From Oscillatoria princeps RMCB-10 (GTDB lineage: Bacteria; Cyanobacteriota; Cyanobacteriia; Cyanobacteriales; Oscillatoriaceae), in the NCBI GenBank assembly GCA_019359235.1, contig JAHHHT010000037.1, forward strand, positions 1-64,000: DNA of 64,000 nucleotides. Reading direction: 5' to 3'. The notes beneath the pieces are model-generated. The model did no database searches. It saw nothing but the letters and a program-made list of their open reading frames with translations, and was not told the origin of the DNA. The translations under genes and the position numbers were made by a program. Positions 17,966 to 27,515 of this stretch are shown one piece after another. Position 1 is the first letter of the stretch. Every line of letters starts with the position of its first letter.

Positions 17966-18472
17966 CTAGCCTTCCTCAACACGACGCCCGTCTTTTTGGT
18001 GGCGTTCCTGTTCCCAGCGCTCGATCAGCACCGGCAGCTCCCGCTCAAAAAAAGCGTGAAAGTCGCGCATTTCTCGCAACCGCTCCAGCCGGTGGGAGTC
18101 TTCCCCAGCCAGAAGCTCCAGCCCGCGTTCCGCCACCTGGCGGATCGCTGCGAGCTGAGCCTGTCGCTGCTTGATCAGCACAGACCAGGTGCCAAGCGTG
18201 ATGCGGAAATAGTCGCGGCGCTCCCCCGGAACACCCATTCGCTCCACCATACCCGCTTGAATCAGAAGCCGAGTCATGGTGCTGATGGAGCCTTTGCTCG
18301 CCTGCAGCACCTCAACCAGTTCGCCGGTGGACTGGTGCGGCGGGTCACAAATCAGCAGCCAGCCCAAGATGCGCCCTGCCATTCGGGGCAAGCCGGTGAA
18401 CTCGAACAGCAGACCGACCTCCTCAATGAAGCGCTTTACCTCAATTTGCCGGTGCTCAGAGTCCAGACTCAC
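17966..18472 (-). CDS. GbsR/MarR-family transcriptional regulator
   Basis: About 168 residues. The winged-helix core carries GLLFEFTGLPRMAGRILGWL and LQASKGSISTMTRLL, characteristic of the GbsR branch of MarR regulators, and a C-terminal coiled coil for dimerisation. It lies 351 bases upstream of the efflux adaptor gene on the same strand, so it most likely controls that operon and itself. No ATG fits: I use the GTG at 18472 because the family starts about ten residues before the first conserved helix. A TTG at 18478 and longer in-frame extensions to 18604 are possible. Confidence 0.8.
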   Translation of the reverse strand: MSLDSEHRQIEVKRFIEEVGLLFEFTGLPRMAGRILGWLLICDPPHQSTGELVEVLQASKGSISTMTRLLIQAGMVERMGVPGERRDYFRITLGTWSVLIKQRQAQLAAIRQVAERGLELLAGEDSHRLERLREMRDFHAFFERELPVLIERWEQERHQKDGRRVEEG

Positions 18473-18522
18473 TTCCAATGGCGATTTATGTACAGCTATT
18501 CCCAGCTTAGCGCATTTTGAAC

Positions 18523-18540
18523 GTTCAGTCTTTAGTGAAC
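18523..18540. promoter_or_regulatory. Candidate operator upstream of the GbsR-type gene
   Basis: GTTCAGTCTTTAGTGAAC is an interrupted inverted repeat (GTTCA/TGAAC, 8-base centre) about 50 bases upstream of the proposed regulator start. Members of this family often repress themselves. This is a guess from symmetry and position. Confidence 0.3.
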
Positions 18541-18851
18541 ACACCCCCCAAGACCCGCGAAGCCGTCGGGGCTTGGGGGGTGAGAGGCGGGGAGTGCGGG
18601 CCACACCAGCGGCGTTGGGGCCTGCCTGTTGGGGTTGAGGGCTGGGGGGAGGCGGATAATTTCCACCGGCAGCGCCCTTTTGACTCCCTGAACTCCCCCA
18701 CCCCCACCCCCGCGACCGGCCAAATGTTAAAGATTGTTACTTTGTTTCTCAGAAATGAGACGGAGCCCTTCGCCATCGCTTATGTTCGATAGTGGCAGGT
18801 GAAACCGGCCTGGCCATTGCAGAACAACTGTAGATTGGGAAGGCAATCTGA
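18541..18851 (+). promoter_or_regulatory. Upstream region of the phycoerythrin cpeBA genes
   Basis: It contains an inverted pair of C/G-rich blocks (near 18540-18590) and a T-rich segment GTTACTTTGTTTCTCAG at 18735-18751, but no sigma-70 boxes I would defend. The Shine-Dalgarno for cpeB is probably GGGAAGG at about 18837. The cpeBA promoter, and any CpeR-type activation site, must lie here because the next gene upstream points the other way. Confidence 0.4.
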
Positions 18852-19385
<534 letters not shown>

Positions 19386-19495
19386 TCAGACAGGTTGGCA
19401 GGTTGAAAACCGCTGGTAGCGTTGGGGCGCTGAAAAGCACCAACCTTCAACAGGGCTTTCCCTTTCAAACCTTCAAACCGAAAAGTGTTCAATAA

Positions 19496-20032
<537 letters not shown>

Positions 20033-20085
20033 TTAATTTTGCCGGCAGCGCTGGCAATTAATTGGGGAAAAGACTTCAAGCCTCG

Positions 20086-20143
20086 GGGGACTCTTAGCAC
20101 GTAGCAATGCCTGGAACGGTAAAGTTATCTGCCAAGAGTCCTC
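20086..20143 (+). terminator. Hairpin between cpeA and cpeY, possible attenuator
   Basis: GGACTCTTAGC at 20088-20098 pairs with GCCAAGAGTCC at 20131-20141 (10 of 11), with a 32-base loop. It lies between the abundant structural genes and the lyase gene, where a processing or attenuation site would lower lyase expression. No T tract follows, so it may stabilise the cpeBA message instead. Confidence 0.45.
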
Positions 20144-20178
20144 TCAGCATTTTGTTTGGTTAGCGCTCAGTCGTATTT

Positions 20179-21501
20179 ATGGATAATCGCTTTTCAAATA
20201 TATTTCCTGGACTGACAGAAGAACGGGCAATAGAACTGCTAACAGTACCTTTAGAAGAACTGGAAGATAAATCCGAGCGCTACATTGCGGCGTCCCATTT
20301 GGTGAATTTTCCCACAGAGCGGTCAGTTAGCGCCCTGATCGCCACAGTCAAAGACCAAAATCCGGTTTTGGAACACCGGATCGCTCGGCGCAAAGCCCTG
20401 GAAACTTTGGGCAGGCTGAAAGCAACTCAGGCGCTTCAGGCGATTCGGTCTTGTTTAGCCGATGCAGACGGTTACACCGTAGAAAATGCCGTGTGGGCGA
20501 TTGGAGAAATTGGCTGCGACGCCCCAGAAATACTGGAAGAAATTGCCCAGCAGCTGGACAAACCGGGGCAAACCTACCGGCTGATTATTCAGGTGCTGGC
20601 AAAACTCAACGTTCAGCAGGCTGTGGGGCGGATTGCCAGATTTACCTCGGACGGCGATCCGGCAATCGCCGGTGCGGCGATCGCCGCTGTGTCCCAGCTG
20701 ACAGGCGACCCCACCGGCATGGAGCGCGTGGTGGAATTTCTCCACCACCCCAATGTTAACGCCCGCCGGTCTGCTATACAAGACTTGATGGACGCTCAAT
20801 ATTATGCCGCCATTGGGAATATTGCCAGCTGTCCGGTGTCAGTGGTGTTTCGCCTGCGGGGAATTCGCCACCTAGCCGATACCGGCGTGCCGGCTGGGCA
20901 TCTAAAATTTGCTCAAGTTGAGCCGGTTCTGGACCGGGTGATTCGCGACCACCCCGAAGACCTGCAGCTCGTGCATGAATACGACCAGCCGCCAACTTTG
21001 GAATTTGCCATTAACGAGCTGTACCAAACTGATTTTGGGCGCTGCTATTTGGCAGCTCAGACTGTCCTCGATTTGCACCCAGACACCGCACCGGCAGCAC
21101 TTCTGGCCACTTTTGCCGACAGGGCCCACAACGATTACGGCGCTCACTACCATGTCGTGAAACTGCTGGGCTGGCTGAAATACGCCCCGGCATACGAGCT
21201 GCTGGTAGAAGCGCTGCACAACCGGCGACCGCAGTTTCAAAAATCGAGAGCCGGTGCGGCAGTCGCCCTGGGAAATTTAGGCGACAAGCGGGCAATTCCA
21301 GAGTTAAAAGCCGGTCTGGAAACCAGCATTTGGGAATTGAAATACGCTTGTTTGATGGCGCTAGAGCAGTTAGGGGACACCAGCGGAAACCAGCAGTGTG
21401 CCGGCGACCCAGATTGGCTGGTGCGGGCGAAAGCAACTCGCTTTGCTGTAGCGTCAGCGGTTGATAGCGCCTTACGGGAAGCCAGCAGCTCCCGCCTGTA
21501 A
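20179..21501 (+). CDS. cpeY: HEAT-repeat phycoerythrobilin lyase for the alpha subunit
   Basis: 440 residues of HEAT/PBS-lyase repeats throughout (for example RRKALETLGRL, ENAVWAIGEIG, GAAVALGNLGDKRAIPELK). Length, N-terminus (FPGLTEERAIELL) and position right after cpeBA match CpeY, which attaches phycoerythrobilin to Cys82 of the alpha subunit. The frame is intact. A perfect 15-bp hairpin follows the stop. Confidence 0.92.
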   Translation: MDNRFSNIFPGLTEERAIELLTVPLEELEDKSERYIAASHLVNFPTERSVSALIATVKDQNPVLEHRIARRKALETLGRLKATQALQAIRSCLADADGYTVENAVWAIGEIGCDAPEILEEIAQQLDKPGQTYRLIIQVLAKLNVQQAVGRIARFTSDGDPAIAGAAIAAVSQLTGDPTGMERVVEFLHHPNVNARRSAIQDLMDAQYYAAIGNIASCPVSVVFRLRGIRHLADTGVPAGHLKFAQVEPVLDRVIRDHPEDLQLVHEYDQPPTLEFAINELYQTDFGRCYLAAQTVLDLHPDTAPAALLATFADRAHNDYGAHYHVVKLLGWLKYAPAYELLVEALHNRRPQFQKSRAGAAVALGNLGDKRAIPELKAGLETSIWELKYACLMALEQLGDTSGNQQCAGDPDWLVRAKATRFAVASAVDSALREASSSRL

Positions 21502-21535
21502 AACTCCTTCCCAGGCTCCCGCCTGGGAAGGAGTT
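21502..21535 (+). terminator. Perfect 15-bp stem after cpeY
   Basis: AACTCCTTCCCAGGC at 21502-21516 and its exact complement GCCTGGGAAGGAGTT at 21521-21535 enclose a four-base loop immediately after the cpeY stop codon. No T run follows, so it may be a processing or partial-termination site rather than a strong intrinsic terminator. Confidence 0.6.
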
Positions 21536-21736
21536 GCGGGAGGTTCCGCCTCCCCCTCAACAGCAATCCAGCGACAATATGAGCGAAAGGAAGTCTGAGC
21601 CGGCAGACAGAAAGAAACTGAAGCTCCAGAAACCAGGTTTCTTTAAGAAATCTGGTTTCTTAGTTTGGCTGTGTTACGTTTAAGGATGCCGGTGTGACCG
21701 AGCGACGACAGCAGAATTTAAACGGAATTTTCTAGA

Positions 21737-22588
21737 ATGGGTATGACTCAGACTGCGGATAAAAATCTCAGCGATTACAGCAGCCGCACGGTGGCGATTG
21801 AGGTGACTGGCGTGCGGCGTCAAAATGTAATGCGCAAAAGTAAGTATACGGTGAGAGTGCCTTACAGCCGGCTCTCCCAGGCGATTCAGCAAATTCACCG
21901 GCTGGGGGGCAAGATCGTTAGTATTGATGCCGGCTCGCCCTCTGTGAGGCCAGATGCGCCGGCGGGAGCGGATGTGTATCCGCAGCTGAAACACAAGAAT
22001 CCCAAACTGCGGGAAAGAGCGATGCGCCAGATTGCCGAGGAGCGCACTGCACAGACGATTCCTCAGCTGATGGCTATTTTGTCGGATGAAGATGTGGTTT
22101 ACCGGCGAGCGGCGGTTCAGACACTGGGCGTTATTGGGGTAGATGCCGTGCCGGTGCTGGCGCAGCAACTGGTGGCGGATGAAAATGCCACAGTGCGAGC
22201 CAGCTGTGCCAAAGCCCTGGCGGCGATCGCGCTCAACTTCTCAGAAGAGAGCTTTCCAGGAGCAGGTTTGCAGGCTCTGCAACAAGCCCTGCGCGATCCT
22301 GACCCGGTGGTTAAACTGGCGACTGTAGGCGCACTCAGCACTGTGGGCTCGCCGGCAGCAGATATCCTGCTGGAAGCGCTGCTTTTCGACGATATTGCTC
22401 TGCAAGTCGCGGCGATCAGCGCTTTAGGGTCAATTAGCGACCCGAAAGCCGCTGAGGCGCTTTCCGCTTTTGCCCAGAATCAAGAAGCAGATCCCTACAT
22501 CCGCGAATCAGCCCAAAGCGCTCTGTCCCGTCTCGAACAAGTGACTCAGATGAATGCTGCGGCGGCTAAAAAGCGCGGGCGGGGCTGA
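21737..22588 (+). CDS. CpcD-domain / HEAT-repeat fusion, probable bilin lyase or chaperone (CpeZ/CpeF group)
   Basis: 283 residues in two parts. Residues about 15-75 resemble the CpcD rod-capping linker domain (RTVAIEVTGVRRQNV, YTVRVPYSRLSQAIQQIHRLGGKIVSID). Residues about 80-265 are HEAT repeats like those of E/F-type lyases (YRRAAVQTLGVIGVDAVPVL). In phycoerythrin clusters this position after cpeY is held by cpeZ, a chaperone-like partner, and by cpeF-type lyases for the doubly linked beta bilin. The N-terminal linker domain could dock the enzyme on rod ends or discs. Whether this fusion is known in the CpeF group I cannot tell from memory. The same N-terminal domain opens the gene at 24300-25328. 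Confidence 0.8.
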   Translation: MGMTQTADKNLSDYSSRTVAIEVTGVRRQNVMRKSKYTVRVPYSRLSQAIQQIHRLGGKIVSIDAGSPSVRPDAPAGADVYPQLKHKNPKLRERAMRQIAEERTAQTIPQLMAILSDEDVVYRRAAVQTLGVIGVDAVPVLAQQLVADENATVRASCAKALAAIALNFSEESFPGAGLQALQQALRDPDPVVKLATVGALSTVGSPAADILLEALLFDDIALQVAAISALGSISDPKAAEALSAFAQNQEADPYIRESAQSALSRLEQVTQMNAAAAKKRGRG

Positions 22589-23017
22589 CGGATGTGGGGT
22601 GAGCTCCCTCAAGGAGCGCACCCCACACCCATCAGTCGTTCCGGAAGTTTTCCCGAGAGCAGCGATCGTCAAATTTCGTGTAAAAACCGCCGTATTTTAT
22701 CCAGTACTGTTTCAGCTCGTGCCCCGGCGTGTGTAAACTCGCTTTTGCCTGATAGAGAATCACCTGCCGGTGATGCCCTATCCAAATTTTTTTTATCGAA
22801 TTGACGCCGATTAAAGCGCCTCCTAAACAGGTGACGCACTCAGTAAATCTCTCAACGGCTGAATACTCCACCGTCTCGAAGATAAAAAAAATTCCCCGAA
22901 AAAATCAGGTGCCGGCTCCGTATCCAGCATTGCAGTTTTTTGCGAGCTTCTGGTGGCAACATTTTTTTGGGCTGCAGTTAGCACAGACATTTCCATTGAG
23001 CGCCACTTGACACTCGC
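22589..23017. other. Convergent intergenic region between the two phycoerythrin operons
   Basis: It holds a hairpin at about 22591-22626 (GTGGGGTGAGCTCCCT paired with AGGAGCGCACCCCAC), suited to stop transcripts from plus. The rest is A/T-rich with no gene I can support. The genes on either side point towards each other, so only terminators are expected here. Confidence 0.55.
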
Positions 23018-23620
23018 TCAGAGCGATAAACTCAGTGCCGGCAGTTCGCCGGCAAAACTTTCCCGTTTCTCAAACCGCAAAGGGCCTTCTTTTGACCCCC
23101 AAACATGCTCGTGAGTGCTCACATCAAACCCCCGGTCTAAGCTCACCCAAGTGTCCTCCGCCAGTTCCACCTCACTCACGAGATAAGTCTGGCGACCGTT
23201 GCGAGGAATCAAACACCGGCACCCCGGCTCAACAGTCCCTCGAAACAGGTCGCCCTCTCGCCGGAAAACCATTGAGCAGTGATGCCGGCGCTGTGTGCCG
23301 TCGGGGGTAATTGTCTTGAGGATGTCCGGTTCGCGCCCCGCACCGGCATACAGTACGGGGTCTTTCAAACCGTAATTCTCCACATAAATGCAGTCGCCCA
23401 TATCCACCAGCCGGTGGACGACCTGCCGGTAGGGACTCCACAGATCGTAGTCATAGGCTTGCTCGGAATAAAAACCGATGCCAGAAAAGAACTCAAACGG
23501 GAGCGGGCGAAAAAAAATGCGAATGTGGGCGTAGAGTTGCGAGTTGGCAAACGCCTGCTTTTGGTTGCTAAAATCCCCCGCCATCCAGCGGGCCAGGGCG
23601 ATTAAGTCATTCGATTTCAT
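23018..23620 (-). CDS. cpeT: CpeT/CpcT-family bilin lyase
   Basis: 200 residues of the T-type lyase family: LARWMAGDFSNQKQAF near the N-terminus, FEFFSGIGFYSEQAYDYDLWSPYRQVVHRL, FRGTVEPGCRCLIPRNGRQTYL and SLDRGFDVSTHEHVWGS. T-type lyases add a bilin to the beta-subunit C-terminal cysteine; the phycoerythrin context favours CpeT over CpcT. The ATG at 23620 (MKSNDLIALARW) fits the family start; a frame extending to 23695 adds nothing conserved. It is last in cpeC-cpeE-X-cpeS-cpeT and intact. Confidence 0.88.
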   Translation of the reverse strand: MKSNDLIALARWMAGDFSNQKQAFANSQLYAHIRIFFRPLPFEFFSGIGFYSEQAYDYDLWSPYRQVVHRLVDMGDCIYVENYGLKDPVLYAGAGREPDILKTITPDGTQRRHHCSMVFRREGDLFRGTVEPGCRCLIPRNGRQTYLVSEVELAEDTWVSLDRGFDVSTHEHVWGSKEGPLRFEKRESFAGELPALSLSL

Positions 23621-23698
23621 GGGTGTGCTGTGCGTTCGCCATACTTTAACTCTCAGGTCAAAACCTTTAGATTGGGATCTTGACCCGCTCCCCACAGA

Positions 23699-24284
23699 TT
23701 ATTGACCGACTTCAGAAGTCACTTTTTCATTATATCCCTCACTTGCAGTCCGCGACAGGGAGCGAATTTCTGAGGAAAACGAAGACGTTACCACGCCCGC
23801 ACCGTCACTGGTTTTGATCAGGGAAACCCGAAACCGCACATTCGGCGTCGCAAACCAAATCCGCTCCTCAGCTGTCGCTCGCTGATAAGCGGTCAGCAAA
23901 ATAAAAGTGCCATCCTCCGTCAGCTGGTAATCGCCAATCGCCGGCATCGTTTCAGCGTATCCCTGCTCTCGCAGCAATTTGCCTTTCCCCGGACTTTCCG
24001 GATCGGGAACGGGAACTAGCACGCAGCTTCCGGAGAGCTTTTCGTCCTCGTTCCAGTCGGACTCACCCTCCCAGCTCATGCGAAAAGGACTTGTGATGGT
24101 TTGCGGGTCAACGCCACAAGACCGGCACTTTGTCAGTCACCGCTGGGTCGTCAGAGGTTAGCGGTTCAATATCAATCGTTGACCGCACTTCTTCAAAGTG
24201 GCTGAAGGCCAGATTGTGGCCGCTGCGCTGCGAGCGCCACCGGCCTATGGAAAGCTGCACGAATTGAGAAATGTTTATTGTCAC
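23699..24284 (-). pseudogene. cpeS: CpeS/CpcS-family bilin lyase, frameshifted
   Basis: Two frames join to a CpeS of about 194 residues. The first (24284 down to about 24130) reads GRWRSQRSGHNLAFSHFEEV and ends in a premature TGA. The second continues GVDPQTITSPFRMSWEGESD to EIRSLSRTASEGYNE. One extra base in GACAAAGTGC (plus-strand TTT near 24129-24131) explains the break. The usual first codon ATG before Asn-Ile is ATA here (24276-24278); a GTG two codons upstream (24284) could serve. CpeS attaches phycoerythrobilin to Cys82 of the beta subunit, so loss would cripple the same subunit as the cpeB stop. Confidence 0.85.
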
Positions 24285-24299
24285 AGCAAGTATAGTCTG

Positions 24300-25328
24300 T
24301 CAGTCACTGGACTTAGATTTTCGCCCTTTTTTGCTCCCAGTGTTTTTGGAAGTTTTTTTGCTCTTGGTCGAGAGCGTGCTGCTTTTGCCTTTGGCTGTCT
24401 TCTTAGCAGTCGTTTTCTGCTCCGGTGCGGCGGACTCTTCTGGAGCGGGTTCAGCAATCTTGGCAGCGCCTGAGTCCGGCTCGCACACCGGCGGTGACAC
24501 CGGCGCTCCCACCGGCTCAATTGCCGGTGCACTGGCTTCCGCAACTTCTGCCGGTGCGGCTTCCTGTTGCGCCGCCCCTTCCATCAATGGCTCTTGCTCC
24601 GACACCAAGGCTCCCACCGGCTCAATTGCCGGTGCGGGAGCTTCCGCGACTTCTGCCGGTGCGGCTTCCTGTTGCGCCGCCCCTTCCATCAATGGCTCTT
24701 GCTCCGACACCAAGGCTCCCACCGGCTCAATTGCCGGTGCGGGAGCTTCCGCGACTTCTGCCGGTGCGGCTTCCTGTTGCGCCGCCCCTTCCATCAATGG
24801 CTCTTGCTCCGACACCAAGGCTCCCACCGGCTCAATTGCCGGTACACTGGCTTCCGTGACTTCTGCCGGTGCGGCTTCCTGTTGCGCCGCCCCTTCCATC
24901 AATGGCTCGGTATGCGACACCGGCGCTCCCACCGGCTCAATGGGGGCAAAAGTCGCCGGTGAGCGTTTAGCCAGATGGACCGCAGCGGTGCCGTTTTCTG
25001 GCGTTGAGACTTCCACTTGCTCTTGGAGAGGAGCGGAAGGGGTGCCTGCATCGATGCTGTGGGGCATTGCCGGTGCCTCCTCCAGAACCGGCGCGTGCTC
25101 AACAGCCTCCAGAGGGGCAGAGTGCGACAGCAGCGTCACACTTGCCACCTTGCCACCCATGCGGCTGATGCGCTGCATGGCGTCAGACAGGCGGCTGCAA
25201 GGAACTTTGACCGTATAGTGGCTGTGGCGCATTACGTTTTGACGGCACAGCCCCGTCACTTCCAGCGCCACAGTCCGGTTCTCGTAGTCCCTCACGCCTG
25301 TAACGCCGGTGGTTGTCAGACCCAACAT
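24300..25328 (-). CDS. CpcD-like linker domain with acidic 35-residue repeats and Lys-rich tail
   Basis: 342 residues in three parts. Residues 1-66 form a CpcD-like rod-capping domain (MLGLTTTGVTGV start, YTVKVPCSRLSDAMQRISRM). A linker follows to about 130. About 132-275 is a tandem array of 35-residue units (IEPVGALVSEQEPLMEG...) rich in Ala, Pro and Glu with no Lys or Arg. The last 40 residues are highly basic (KTTAKKTAKGKSSTLSTKSK). AAGGAG stands seven bases before the ATG. It lies between cpeE and cpeS, where cpeD-like linkers are expected, and its stop is 15 bases from cpeS. I do not recognise the full protein. A capping linker with an extended, bipolar tether is the plain reading. Confidence 0.85.
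   Translation of the reverse strand: MLGLTTTGVTGVRDYENRTVALEVTGLCRQNVMRHSHYTVKVPCSRLSDAMQRISRMGGKVASVTLLSHSAPLEAVEHAPVLEEAPAMPHSIDAGTPSAPLQEQVEVSTPENGTAAVHLAKRSPATFAPIEPVGAPVSHTEPLMEGAAQQEAAPAEVTEASVPAIEPVGALVSEQEPLMEGAAQQEAAPAEVAEAPAPAIEPVGALVSEQEPLMEGAAQQEAAPAEVAEAPAPAIEPVGALVSEQEPLMEGAAQQEAAPAEVAEASAPAIEPVGAPVSPPVCEPDSGAAKIAEPAPEESAAPEQKTTAKKTAKGKSSTLSTKSKKTSKNTGSKKGRKSKSSD
24505..24930 (-). repeat. 105-bp coding tandem repeat
   Basis: GCTCCCACCGGCTCAAT recurs at 24505, 24610, 24715 and 24820, with a variant at 24925: an exact 105-base period, four units. The central two are nearly identical in DNA, so the array expanded recently or is homogenised. Each unit encodes 35 residues in frame with the gene. 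Confidence 0.95.
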
Positions 25329-25555
25329 AGAAAAGCTCCTTCGAGTAACAGAGTTATGAGTTTTGAGTTCTGAGTTAAGAGTTTTGACTTAACTCATAAC
25401 TTATAATTCATAACTCATAACTCGTCCTTTTTCTAGAACGCTGGGCTAAAAATCTCAGAACCCGGGTTTCTTCTGACTTCGCCCACGACAAATCGGTGTT
25501 TTCGGTCAAATAAACCCGGTTTCTTCCCCTCGATTTTTAATACCAGACCGAGCTT

Positions 25556-26310
25556 CTAGGCTACCTCAGTAATGCTGACGATTTGGCAGCCCGTCTTGGC
25601 TCTGAATTTTCTGAGACAGCTGGTCGTAACCCACCTCGTATGTCACGTTACTGCGCTTGACGCGAGGGCCAACCCCCGGCTTAGAAACCGCGATCCGGAA
25701 GCGCTTGCCGGTGTTGCCGTAGTGGGCACCGCTCCCAGAAACAGGAGCGGTGATTTTGGTGGGCAGATTTGCCGCCACATCCCGGATCAGCTTGGCCCGG
25801 TTATCGCTGGCTTGCCGGTCCCCGCATCAGGGAAAACATCCGGTTGAAGCCGACATTTTTAATTCCGACTTGCGTGCGAACAGAGCGCGGGTAGGGTACA
25901 ATATTTTCCCCAAAATTTTGGAGATACTCTTCGCTATCGATGTAGGAATTGATTTCCGCCTCGTAGCCTTGATCGCTGTAGATGCGGACGTGTTCAGAAA
26001 TTTCCGACTGGTCTACCGGAGCGCGTCCCAGCAAGTGCTTGAAGTTGAGCTCGATGAACCGGTACTGAGAAGCAGATTCAAAAAACCGAGAGCGATACAG
26101 CTCCGATTTGGCCACACTCTCGACGAATTGGCGGACGGTAATGTCCCCATTGCGCAGCAATGATTCCGCGCTGGTCAGCCGGTCGGATTCCATCAAATGG
26201 TCGTTGCCCAGCACCTGTTTGTAGACCGCCCGAATCACCACCTGCAACTCGGCTTCCGTTGCGGAAGGTCGCCGTTCTACTGGAGTTGTTTCAACTGCCC
26301 ACAAAGCCAT
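25556..26310 (-). pseudogene. cpeE: Phycoerythrin rod linker CpeE, broken in two places
   Basis: The N-terminal frame (26310 to 25801) encodes a rod-linker domain: [20 protein letters not shown] start, [39 protein letters not shown]. The reading then needs an extra base removed near 25800-25812 (AGCCAGC for AGCAGC) to reach the CpcD domain (GKRFRIAVSKPGVGPR, YEVGYDQLSQKIQ). A second break near 25599-25604, a 5-base deletion or 1-base insertion, is needed to reach the family tail IVSITEVA and its stop at 25556. The corrected length is about 250 residues, normal for CpeE. AGGAG lies seven bases before the ATG. Confidence 0.85.
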
Positions 26311-26645
26311 AGTAATCTCTCCTGATTTTCAATAAATCGAAGATGGTATGCTCTTTTATAGTTTTGATTCTATCTTGAGCGCAGCGCTTCTCAATCGCCA
26401 CTCCAAAAATTTACTTTCTAAAAGTTAGGCGCTCGCTATCAAGCGGGTCGCTGCTAGCGGTACTTCACTATTTTTTACCGAATTTTCCCGACTCGATATC
26501 TGCTTTTTTCCCCCAACCTTTATGAACCTGCCGCCCTATTTTTCTAGAGCTTTTGCCTGTTATGAGGTTTGAAGTTCCGTTTTAAATCGGTTTCAACTCA
26601 AAACTCAAACCTCAACTATCAGAATTTTTTGTCATCTCTATATTT
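26311..26645. other. cpeC-cpeE intergenic region
   Basis: 335 bases of A/T-rich sequence. Near 26565-26625 there is an imperfect inverted pair, ATGAGGTTTGAAGTT and AACTCAAACCTCAAC, that could form a hairpin just after cpeC and lower read-through to cpeE. No gene is visible. Confidence 0.45.
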
Positions 26646-27515
26646 CTATTCAACCGGCGTGATGCTGGCGATTACGCCGCCCATCTTGTGAATCCGCTGA
26701 TACTCTTTAGAGAGCTGGTCTTGCGGCACAAGATAAACTTGGTTGCTGCGCCGGAATTTGGAGACGCGATTCACCACATTCGAGCGGTAGCCGGTGACTT
26801 CGATGCGGAAGACCTTGCCTTCAGCATCAGCGCCAACCCCGTGACGGGTGCGAGCGCCCAGCGGCGTGTCTTGGAACGCCCAACCCTGGGAGCCACCCGA
26901 TGGCGGAACCACAGCCAGGGGAGTTTCCTGAATCACATACTTATTCAGCCGGGGGCTATTCCCTGCCAAATTGCCTTTCAGGTCGCTGCTAGAAGCGCCG
27001 CGCAGCAGCTGGAAAATGTGGGTAAATCCAACCATTTTCTTGCCCGGTTGGGTTTTGTAGCCCCGGTAGAACGGAACTGTATTTTCCCCATACGCCTGCT
27101 CGTACTCCTGGCTGTCGATGTAGGAATCAATTTCGGCCTCGAAACCGCCTTCATCGAGTGTGCTGCTGTGAGACTTCATCTCATCGCAGCCATCGGGAGC
27201 GCGACCGAGCAGGTGCTTGAAATTCAGCTCAATTGCCCGGTATCGGGGGCAATTGTCGAAAAACCGAGAGCGGTAAAGCTCTGATTTAGCGACAAGGCGC
27301 ACAAACTCGCGCACGCTAATTTCGCCCCGCTTCAGCTGGGATTCCGGGACGGTGAGCCGCTCGCTCTCCATCACATACGCATTGCCCAACACTTGCCGGT
27401 AGACAGCCCGAATCACGGTTTCCACTTCCTCTTCGGAGCGTGTTGGCCACAACTCGACCGGCGGCGTCTCTTCAAACAGGGCCACCCCTAACTGGGATGC
27501 GGGTCCAAAAGCCAT
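26646..27515 (-). CDS. cpeC: Phycoerythrin-associated rod linker
   Basis: 289 residues: an N-terminal rod-linker domain (about 20-190; [50 protein letters not shown]) and a C-terminal CpcD domain (about 232-289; KVFRIEVTGYR, YQRIHKMGGVIASITPV). The start MAFGPASQLGV and the length match CpeC, the linker that joins phycoerythrin hexamers in the rod. AGGAG precedes the ATG by eight bases. It is the first and only intact rod linker of this operon. Confidence 0.93.
   Translation of the reverse strand: MAFGPASQLGVALFEETPPVELWPTRSEEEVETVIRAVYRQVLGNAYVMESERLTVPESQLKRGEISVREFVRLVAKSELYRSRFFDNCPRYRAIELNFKHLLGRAPDGCDEMKSHSSTLDEGGFEAEIDSYIDSQEYEQAYGENTVPFYRGYKTQPGKKMVGFTHIFQLLRGASSSDLKGNLAGNSPRLNKYVIQETPLAVVPPSGGSQGWAFQDTPLGARTRHGVGADAEGKVFRIEVTGYRSNVVNRVSKFRRSNQVYLVPQDQLSKEYQRIHKMGGVIASITPVE

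Noticed and set aside
24271-25218. 315-codon frame on plus with Ala/Gly/Ser repeats
   Set aside because: It is the shadow of the 105-base repeat in the CpcD-repeat gene; the minus frame has a ribosome site and a recognised domain.
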